Source: Candidatus Hydrogenedentota bacterium
GTDB taxonomy: Bacteria; Hydrogenedentota; Hydrogenedentia; Hydrogenedentales; SLHB01
Reading direction: 5' to 3'
Assembly (NCBI GenBank): GCA_016934125.1
Contig: JAFGTL010000614.1
Span: 1 to 20,711, forward strand
Length of the DNA stretch: 20,711 nt
Position 1 is the stretch's first letter. The number at the start of each line of letters is the position of its first letter. The position numbers were made by a program, and so were the translations under genes. This document shows, in pieces, positions 14,680 through 20,711 of this stretch. The notes under the pieces were generated by a model. It was not told where the DNA came from and made no database searches. It was given only the letters and a program-made list of their open reading frames with translations.

Positions 14680-15885
14680 ATGGAGCCGGGTGACACGAAC
14701 TGGGAGCCCCACGCCGCCCAACTGCGCCACCAGATTGCCGGGATCCTCGGATTCCCGGCCGAGAAGGGGCCCCTCGACGCCGAAACTCACCGCACAATCG
14801 ATGGCGGCGCCTACACCATCGAGCCTGTCACCTTCGCGAGCGAGCCCGGCTCGCGCGTCACCGCCCTGCTCTATCTCCCAAGGCCTCTTGACGGCCCCGT
14901 GCCCGGCATCCTCGTGGCGGCGGGCCATGGCGGCTCCAAATCGGCGCTCTCCTGTCAATATACGGGGCAACTCTACTCGCTGCTCGGCTTCGCCTGCCTC
15001 GTGCTCGACACCATCGGCGAGGAGGAGCGCCACGTCGAGCGCAAGATGGGCACGCGCGCCCACGACATGTACCATTTCAAGACGAGCGAGGAACGCCGCG
15101 CCTTCGTGCGCACCGAACTGAAGCGGCTCGTCCTCGGCAAGATCATCTGGGATCTCGTGCGCGGGCTCGACTATCTCGAATCGCGCCCCGAGATCGATCC
15201 GGCCCGGCTCGGCGCCATCGGCAACTCGCTCGGCGGCGCCACCGGCGGCTGCGTCGCTGTCCTCGATGCGCGCGTGCGCGCCGCCATCGTCAGCGGCTGG
15301 GGGTTCAGCGTTCTCGGCCTGGACAGCAAAGACTGCACCAGCATGCCCTACGAGGCGTTCGCGGAGATCATGAGTTTCGACGAGATGACTGCCCTGCTCG
15401 CGCCGCACGCCGCTACGGTTTTCATCAACGGCACGCGCGATTCCATCATTGATCCCAAGGAAGACGGGGCCGGCCTCGTGCGTCACGTCCGATCAGGCAT
15501 CGCCGGCGCCCGCCAGATCCTCGCCGACGCGGGCGTGGACGGCACCATCGAAGCCCACTTCGTGCCCGGTGCCTGCCACCGCCCCTACATCCTCACCCAT
15601 CCGGCTGCCGCCTGGATGCAACAGCACCTCATGCCGCCCGAGGCGCGCCGGCCCATTCCGGAGGGCATCGTCAAGTACGGCGACTGGGTGGACGCCTGCG
15701 GGAAGCGCATCGAGGAGCTCTACGATACGGAGATGCGCCAGCGCGGCGCGCGTTGCGTCGATATCGGCGCGGTATACCGGAGTCCTCGGGACTTGGCCTG
15801 TTTCCCCGAGCGCGCCCGGCCCACGCCCGAATACACGTGGCAGGGCTGGGTGGAGCGCCAAACGGGCTCCTCTGCAGCCGAATGA
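14680..15885 (+). CDS. Alpha/beta hydrolase (dienelactone hydrolase / acetyl-xylan esterase-like)
   Basis: The product is 401 residues. The alpha/beta-hydrolase core begins at about residue 60 (VTALLYLPRPLDGPVPGILV, then AAGHGGSK). The nucleophile elbow is GNSLGG with Ser183, the acid is probably Asp254 (INGTRDSIID; Asp258 is the alternative), and the base is His300 (PGACHRPY). An extra C-terminal region of about 80 residues (ending near EYTWQGWVERQTG) goes beyond the core. The family includes esterases that remove acetyl groups from polysaccharides; the true substrate is unknown. As annotated from ATG 14680 it has no signal peptide and would be cytoplasmic, unlike the glycosidase of the same operon, but a signal-peptide-like ORF sits in frame just upstream, separated by one TAG. 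It is the first full gene of a plus-strand operon; the next gene begins 37 nt after it. Confidence 0.9.
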   Translation: MEPGDTNWEPHAAQLRHQIAGILGFPAEKGPLDAETHRTIDGGAYTIEPVTFASEPGSRVTALLYLPRPLDGPVPGILVAAGHGGSKSALSCQYTGQLYSLLGFACLVLDTIGEEERHVERKMGTRAHDMYHFKTSEERRAFVRTELKRLVLGKIIWDLVRGLDYLESRPEIDPARLGAIGNSLGGATGGCVAVLDARVRAAIVSGWGFSVLGLDSKDCTSMPYEAFAEIMSFDEMTALLAPHAATVFINGTRDSIIDPKEDGAGLVRHVRSGIAGARQILADAGVDGTIEAHFVPGACHRPYILTHPAAAWMQQHLMPPEARRPIPEGIVKYGDWVDACGKRIEELYDTEMRQRGARCVDIGAVYRSPRDLACFPERARPTPEYTWQGWVERQTGSSAAE

Positions 15886-15922
15886 AGTCGCAACTGGAAC
15901 GACACAGACAGGATGAGAACCG

Positions 15923-17059
15923 ATGAGTATCTGCACCGCCGCGATGATCGCCCTCGCCCTCGGCGCCGCCGATGACGCCATGACGTATCGGGAGGCCAAG
16001 TCCCGCATTCCTGTTCGTGAACTGCCCACCTTCTGGATCGGCGACGTGGCCGGCCTTGCCGCCCGCCTTGAACGGATCGAGCGCGGCACCGTGCGCGTCA
16101 TCGCGAGGTCGCCCGGCGGACGCCCCCTGCACCTGGTGGCCTTCGGCACGCCCGAGCCCGTGGCCCGTGCCGCCAACTTCAACTCGGCCATCGGCGCGCG
16201 CGATGCGTCCGCCTACCTCGACAAATCCGCCCGCACCAAGCCCGTCGTCTACTTCATCGGGCCCGTCCACGGCCATGAAATCGAGGCCCTCACCGGACTC
16301 GTCAATCTCATCGAAGTGATCGAAACCGGCCGCGATCTCCGCGGCACCGAGCAACCGGCCCTTCGCGCCCTCGCCGATCAGTGCCGCATCCTCATCGTGC
16401 CCGACGCCAATCCGGACGGCATCGCGCGATTCGAGCCGCGCGCGCTGTACGGCATGGATGGCCGCGACCTCCGCTTCTGGGGGCAGGGCACCTGGGCCGA
16501 TGACTCCTTGTGCGGATGGCCCGAATGCAAGGCGCTCCACCCCATGGCCGGCCCGCGCGTCGGCTTCGTCGGCTGCTACTTCAACGACGCCGGCGTGAAT
16601 CCCATGCACGACGAGTTTACGGCCCCCATGGGGCCCGAGGCGCCCTCCCTGCTCGAAGTCGCCCGCGAAGAAGGGCCCGATCTCGCCGTGTCTCTGCACA
16701 GTTTCGAGGCCGCCCCGGCCCTGCTCCGGCCCGCCTATGTCACCACCGAAGTTCAGGAGCAGGCCCGGGCCCTGGCGGCGGCATACTACGTCCTCCTTGA
16801 GGAACGCGGCCTGCCCCACGGCGGCCTGCCTAACGTCGTGCCCGAAGGCGGCCTCCACCCCGCGCCGTTCAATCTCGCCAGCGCCGTCTACCACGTCAGC
16901 GGAGCCACGGTCTTCACCTTCGAGTGCCCCCATGGCCTCACCTCCGAGAAGGCCTGCGCCGTCGATCTCGAGCAGATCCTCGATATCCAACTCACGCTCT
17001 ACGAGGCGATGCTCCGGTTCGCCCTCGACGCGATAGCCTCAGGGAAACCCGGTTCCTGA
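15923..17059 (+). CDS. Zinc carboxypeptidase-like protein, peptidase family M14
   Basis: The product is 378 residues. The first zinc-binding pair is seen in VHGHEIEA (His116 and Glu119, the HxxE motif), the third ligand is His259 in AVSLHSFEA, and the catalytic Glu is Glu334 in VFTFECPHG. Their spacing and order agree with M14 enzymes, which remove C-terminal residues from peptides or act on cell-wall peptides. The N-terminus (MSICTAAMIALALGAADDA) looks like a short signal peptide, so export is likely but not certain. GGATGAG lies just before ATG 15923. The gene is 37 nt behind the hydrolase and 23 nt ahead of the glycosidase, hence probably co-transcribed. Specificity cannot be read from the sequence. 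Confidence 0.88.
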   Translation: MSICTAAMIALALGAADDAMTYREAKSRIPVRELPTFWIGDVAGLAARLERIERGTVRVIARSPGGRPLHLVAFGTPEPVARAANFNSAIGARDASAYLDKSARTKPVVYFIGPVHGHEIEALTGLVNLIEVIETGRDLRGTEQPALRALADQCRILIVPDANPDGIARFEPRALYGMDGRDLRFWGQGTWADDSLCGWPECKALHPMAGPRVGFVGCYFNDAGVNPMHDEFTAPMGPEAPSLLEVAREEGPDLAVSLHSFEAAPALLRPAYVTTEVQEQARALAAAYYVLLEERGLPHGGLPNVVPEGGLHPAPFNLASAVYHVSGATVFTFECPHGLTSEKACAVDLEQILDIQLTLYEAMLRFALDAIASGKPGS

Positions 17060-17082
17060 TCATCGAACATGGAGAGACAGAC

Positions 17083-19341
17083 ATGAAAAGATGGCGTCTG
17101 ACGGCCGCGCTGCTTGCCGGGCTCGCATTTCTGGCCCCGGCCCCCGCAACCGGCGAGGAGCATGACGAGATGGCCATGGCGAAGCCCCTGCGTATCGTGT
17201 CCGTTGTCCCGGACGCCACCCGCGTGCCGGTGTATCAGCGGATTACCCTCGCGATCGATCTCGAAGCGACGTATCAGAACCCCTTCGATAGCGAGCAGAT
17301 CCGCGTGGACGCCGCCGTGACGCCCCCCGAGGGCGAGCCGTGGACGGTTCCCGGATTCCTCTACCGGCCGTACACCCGCGCACTCGCGGACGGCCATGAG
17401 ACGCTCACGCCTGCGGGGCCGCCCGCATGGCAGGTGCGGCTCTCGTTCGCGACACCCGGCGCCTACCGCGTCGTCGTGTCGGCCACCGACGCCACCGGAA
17501 CCGTATCGGCGGATCCCGTGCTGATCGAGGCCACCCCCGCCGATGTGCCCGGCATGGTGCGCCGCACACCCACCGATCACCGTTACTTCGTCACCGAGCG
17601 TGGCGAGACATTCTTCCTCGTCGGTGCGAACGTCTGCTGGGCCGACGCAACCGGCACATACAGCTATGATAAATGGCTCCCGAAGTACGCCGAAAACGGC
17701 TGCAACTACTGCCGGATCTGGTTGAGCCCCCATTGGTTCGCCATGGCCATGAACACGCCTGAATCCGGTTTCGACGGCATCGATCTGGGCAGTGCCTGGC
17801 GCCTGGATTCCGTCCTCGAACTCGCGGAGCGGCTCGGCATCGGCGCCATGCTCTGTATCGACAGTTTCAACATCCTCCGCGCCAAAGAGCGCACCTACGG
17901 GTTGTGGGAGGACACGCCGTATACGAAAGCGAACGGCGGCCCGCTGGATCGGCCCGGCGACTACTTCACGAACCCGGCCATGCTCGACGCCTACCGCGAT
18001 CGGCTCCGCTATCTGGTGGCGCGGTACGGATACAGCCCGAGCGTGTTCTCGTGGGAATTCTGGAACGAGGTGGACATCATCGACGAGTACGATAGCGAGC
18101 GTGTGACGGCGTGGCACCAAGACATGGCCCGCCACCTGCGCGCAATCGATCCGTGGAAGCACCTGATCGGCACCAGCCACGCCGGCCCCAGCGGCGATCC
18201 CCGCCTCGATGCCCTGCCCGAACTCGAATACGTCCAAACCCACCACTATGGCCTCAAGGATATCGCCGCGGGGCTTTACGAAGACGCCCGAGCCAAGGCC
18301 GCCGCACGGGATCGGCCCCATTTCCACGGCGAATACGGCATCAGCCACGGCTCGCGAACCGCCGAGATCGATCCCAACGGCATCTACATCCACAATGGCC
18401 TGTACGCCAGCGCCGTGCAACTGCAGGCCGGCACACCCATGACGTGGTGGTGGGACTCCTACGTCGAGCCGCGTAACCTCTATCCCATCTATGGCGCCTT
18501 CGCGCGATGGCTCGACGGGTTCGACTTCGTTGCAGAGCGCGCCGAAGCGGCCCCCGTCGACATCCGCTACGCCTCCTCCGAGACATGGGAGTCGTCCCCG
18601 GCCGATCGACTGCTCACCCCCGAACAGGGCTCCTGGGAACCCGCGCCGTTCAATCAGCCCGTAACGGCCCGGATCTCAGAAGACGGAACGCTCGACAGCG
18701 ACGCGCCCCTGGCCCGCATCATGCACGGCCTGCGCAACCATCCCGATCTGCACAATCCCGTCACCTTCGACGTCCATGCGCCCCGCGATACCACCTTCAC
18801 CGTCGTCATCCGCGGCGTATCGGGCCACGGCGGCGCCCGGCTCGCGATCTCCGTCGACGGCGAAGTGGTTCGAGACGAGGAGTTCGCCGATCCGGACGCC
18901 ATGGAGGGCACCGCGGACTTGACGCAGTACAACCGCGACTACCATGTCCGCGTCCCCGCCGGCCGGCACGCCGTCAAAGTCGAAAACACCGGTGCCGACT
19001 GGTTCTATATCGCCTACAAAATCCCGTGGCTTCGCGCGAAGCCGCCGCTTCGCGGCTGGGCCGTTCGGGGCGTCGACGGTGGCCTCATCTGGATCCAAAA
19101 CCGGCATCACACCTGGTATAGCATTATCGTCGACGAGTTCCAGCCCGCCCCCGTGAACGGCGCCTCACTCCGGCTCGATTCGTGGCCTGCCGGCACGTGG
19201 AGCGTCGAGACGTGGGACACGGTTCAAGGCCAAGTCACTGCCCGGGACACCTGCACCGTGGGCGCTGAAGGCCTCGAGATCGAACTGCCCCCCATCGCGT
19301 GGGACATTGCGTTCCGGCTGCGCCGGATCGAGCACCAGTGA
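17083..19341 (+). CDS. Secreted DUF5060 + TIM-barrel glycoside hydrolase (GH5-like)
   Basis: From ATG 17083 the product is 752 residues with a signal peptide (MKRWRLTAALLAGLAFLAPA, then PATG). A DUF5060 Ig-like domain covers about 45-150 (VPVYQRITLAIDLEATYQNP). The barrel starts near 165 with HRYFVTERGETFFLVGANVC. The acid/base is Glu329 in FSWEFWNEVD and the likely nucleophile is Glu417 in HFHGEYGIS, the two-glutamate pattern of retaining clan GH-A enzymes. Residues about 500-752 form one or two beta-sandwich domains (GLIWIQNRHHTWYS, GTWSVETWDT), perhaps carbohydrate-binding. The frame can be extended to 16924 but that part overlaps the peptidase gene; GGAGA and the signal peptide fix 17083. 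Substrate unknown: a beta-linked plant or algal polysaccharide is plausible. It is co-directional with its neighbours, 23 nt behind the peptidase and 30 nt ahead of the MttB-like gene. Confidence 0.92.
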   Translation: MKRWRLTAALLAGLAFLAPAPATGEEHDEMAMAKPLRIVSVVPDATRVPVYQRITLAIDLEATYQNPFDSEQIRVDAAVTPPEGEPWTVPGFLYRPYTRALADGHETLTPAGPPAWQVRLSFATPGAYRVVVSATDATGTVSADPVLIEATPADVPGMVRRTPTDHRYFVTERGETFFLVGANVCWADATGTYSYDKWLPKYAENGCNYCRIWLSPHWFAMAMNTPESGFDGIDLGSAWRLDSVLELAERLGIGAMLCIDSFNILRAKERTYGLWEDTPYTKANGGPLDRPGDYFTNPAMLDAYRDRLRYLVARYGYSPSVFSWEFWNEVDIIDEYDSERVTAWHQDMARHLRAIDPWKHLIGTSHAGPSGDPRLDALPELEYVQTHHYGLKDIAAGLYEDARAKAAARDRPHFHGEYGISHGSRTAEIDPNGIYIHNGLYASAVQLQAGTPMTWWWDSYVEPRNLYPIYGAFARWLDGFDFVAERAEAAPVDIRYASSETWESSPADRLLTPEQGSWEPAPFNQPVTARISEDGTLDSDAPLARIMHGLRNHPDLHNPVTFDVHAPRDTTFTVVIRGVSGHGGARLAISVDGEVVRDEEFADPDAMEGTADLTQYNRDYHVRVPAGRHAVKVENTGADWFYIAYKIPWLRAKPPLRGWAVRGVDGGLIWIQNRHHTWYSIIVDEFQPAPVNGASLRLDSWPAGTWSVETWDTVQGQVTARDTCTVGAEGLEIELPPIAWDIAFRLRRIEHQ

Positions 19342-19371
19342 TGGGCCTGAACGAAAAGGAGTAGACGCCGA

Positions 19372-20711
19372 ATGGACTTCGCACATGTCCTGTCCGACAG
19401 CCAGATCGAGCGGCTCAATGGCGCTGCGCACCGCCTCATCGAGGACACCGGATTCGAGGTGCGGGATGAAGCGTTGCTGCGGCAGTGCGCGGCCGCGGGC
19501 GCGTCCGTAGATGAAGCCTCCGGCCGTGTGCGCATGCCCGGCGCCCTGCTCGACGAGTTGCTCGCCCGCGCCCCGCGCACCTACACCATCGCCGGGCTCG
19601 ACGGCCGCACCTACGAGGTAGGCGGCGGGCAGCCGTGGGGCGTGGCCATCGTCACCGATCCGTGGATCGTCGACTACGCGACGCGCCAGCCGCGCCGGCC
19701 CTGCCTCGACGATCTGCGGCGCCACACGGTCATCGCGCAGAAGATGGAACATATCGCGGCGATCTCGCGCATGGACTTCCCGGTGACGGACGTGCCCGGG
19801 CCCGCCTCGAGCCTGCGCGCCTGGGAGCACCACCTCCTCCACCACGCGAAACACTACTACTTCGTGCCCGCCGAGGTGGACAGCAACCGGCAATGGATCG
19901 AGATCGTGCGGATTCTCTCGCGCGACGCCGAGCCCGCCGCGCCCCTGTTCACCATCATGGCCGCGGTGGTGTCGCCGCTCACCGTAACCGGGATCAACGT
20001 CGATCTCATGCGCCTGGCCGCCGAGTACGGCGCGCCCATCCAGCCCACCATCTGCCCGATGGCGGGCAGCACCTCGCCTTACACCCTCGCCGGAACCCTC
20101 CTCCAGGGCCACGCCGAGAACCTGATCATGGCCGCGCTCATGCAGATCCTGAAGCCCGGCCATCCCGTGCTCCACGCCTTCGGCCCGTCCGTGACCGACA
20201 TGCGCTCCGGCCGCGATCTGTACTACACGCTCGACAAAGTCCTCTGGAAAGCGGGCTCGGTGCAACTGGCCAAGGCCTGCGGCCTGCCCGCCCTCGGCGA
20301 GTGCGGCGGCACGATGACGTTCCGCTACGATCAGCAGAACGGTATGGAAGGCATCCTCTTCATGCTGGCCGCCGTCGCCTCGGGCGCGGACATCCTGGCC
20401 GGATTCGGCTCGTGCTACACGGCCATGGGCATGTCGGCCGAGATGATGGTGATTCAGGAAGCCTGGATGGAGGCGGTTCGCTTCCTGCAGCGCGGCATCG
20501 ACACGGATGACGCGCATCTCGGCCTCGACAGCCTCCGGCAGGCGGGCCCCGGCGGCCATTTCCTGGCCGACGAACTCACCCTCACCCACCTGCACGGCGG
20601 CGAGTTCTTCGCGAACGGCCTCTTCGACTGCACGCCCGCCCGCGAGGGCGGCGGCCCCGACGATTCCGTGAGCATGCTCGAACGCGCGCACTCCCGGGTT
20701 GAAGAGTTGAC
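19372..20711 (+). CDS. MttB (trimethylamine methyltransferase) family protein, 3' end outside window
   Basis: The frame is open from ATG 19372 to the window edge, 446 residues, with AGGAG ten bases upstream. The N-terminus (LSDSQIERLNGAAHRLIEDT, then GFEVRDEALLRQCAAAGA) and the blocks PLTVTGINVDLMRLAAEYGA, PICPMAG-like PTICPMAGSTSPYTLAG, GGTMTFRYDQQNGMEG and ASGADILAGFGSC fit the MttB superfamily. True trimethylamine enzymes carry pyrrolysine encoded by an in-frame TAG; no TAG, or any stop, occurs in these 446 codons, which cover most of a usual 470-500-residue protein. It therefore resembles the non-pyrrolysine members that demethylate betaines or other quaternary amines with a corrinoid protein. 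No corrinoid protein gene is visible before the window ends. It is last of four genes on the plus strand here, 30 nt behind the glycosidase. Confidence 0.9.
   Translation, partial: MDFAHVLSDSQIERLNGAAHRLIEDTGFEVRDEALLRQCAAAGASVDEASGRVRMPGALLDELLARAPRTYTIAGLDGRTYEVGGGQPWGVAIVTDPWIVDYATRQPRRPCLDDLRRHTVIAQKMEHIAAISRMDFPVTDVPGPASSLRAWEHHLLHHAKHYYFVPAEVDSNRQWIEIVRILSRDAEPAAPLFTIMAAVVSPLTVTGINVDLMRLAAEYGAPIQPTICPMAGSTSPYTLAGTLLQGHAENLIMAALMQILKPGHPVLHAFGPSVTDMRSGRDLYYTLDKVLWKAGSVQLAKACGLPALGECGGTMTFRYDQQNGMEGILFMLAAVASGADILAGFGSCYTAMGMSAEMMVIQEAWMEAVRFLQRGIDTDDAHLGLDSLRQAGPGGHFLADELTLTHLHGGEFFANGLFDCTPAREGGGPDDSVSMLERAHSRVEEL

Noticed and set aside
16924..17082. Longer start of the glycosidase
   Set aside because: It overlaps the peptidase gene, lacks a ribosome site and would bury the signal peptide 53 residues inside the protein.
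19165..20691. Minus-strand ORF of 508 codons
   Set aside because: It is the shadow of the glycosidase end and the MttB-like gene, which have strong family matches; the antisense product has none.

Overview
This is a GC-rich bacterial chromosome segment. The gene families point to the Planctomycetota / Lentisphaerota / Hydrogenedentota type of heterotroph: an ECF sigma factor fused to a membrane domain, a Tat-exported Gfo/Idh/MocA oxidoreductase, HEAT + F5/8C + DUF1080 and PQQ-propeller giant exported proteins, a 'CQVPVF' secreted protein, and an MttB-type methyltransferase. The phylum is inferred from these families; no rRNA or tRNA is present.

Region 1 (1-6159, all minus strand) reads from high to low coordinates. 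A Tat-signal oxidoreductase is followed 13 nt later by a secreted HEAT/discoidin/DUF1080 protein, and then by a sigma factor whose C-terminal half is a membrane domain and which runs off the left edge. The first two look translationally coupled and fit exported 3-keto-glycoside chemistry. The sigma gene has its own ECF-like promoter (TGTAAC-N16-CGTC), which suggests autoregulation.

Region 2 (6160-11375) is the accessory part. It holds a 'CQVPVF' secreted protein on the plus strand, a frameshifted RAYT (REP-associated tyrosine transposase) between inverted copies of a three-hairpin repeat, two different short tandem repeats, a small four-helix membrane protein, and two paralogous lipoproteins lying between two direct copies of a composite repeat. 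The hairpin module occurs four times in 3.5 kb. In three copies its third hairpin lies close behind the stop codon of a minus-strand gene; the fourth is inverted upstream of the RAYT.

Region 3 (11376-14432, minus) is one very large exported PQQ beta-propeller protein with a SAM-methyltransferase-like domain in the middle. Region 4 (14433-20711, plus) is a divergent operon starting from a good sigma-70-like promoter: a 21-residue signal-peptide-like ORF ending in TAG, then an alpha/beta hydrolase in the same frame, an M14 carboxypeptidase-like protein, a DUF5060 + TIM-barrel glycoside hydrolase, and an MttB-family methyltransferase cut by the right edge. The four main genes are 23-37 nt apart, so they are probably co-transcribed and serve extracellular polymer breakdown plus use of a methylated amine or betaine; this role is inferred.

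The points most worth following are the propeller/methyltransferase fusion, the RAYT with its hairpin-repeat family, the in-frame amber codon separating a signal peptide from its hydrolase, and the membrane-fused sigma factor with its own promoter.
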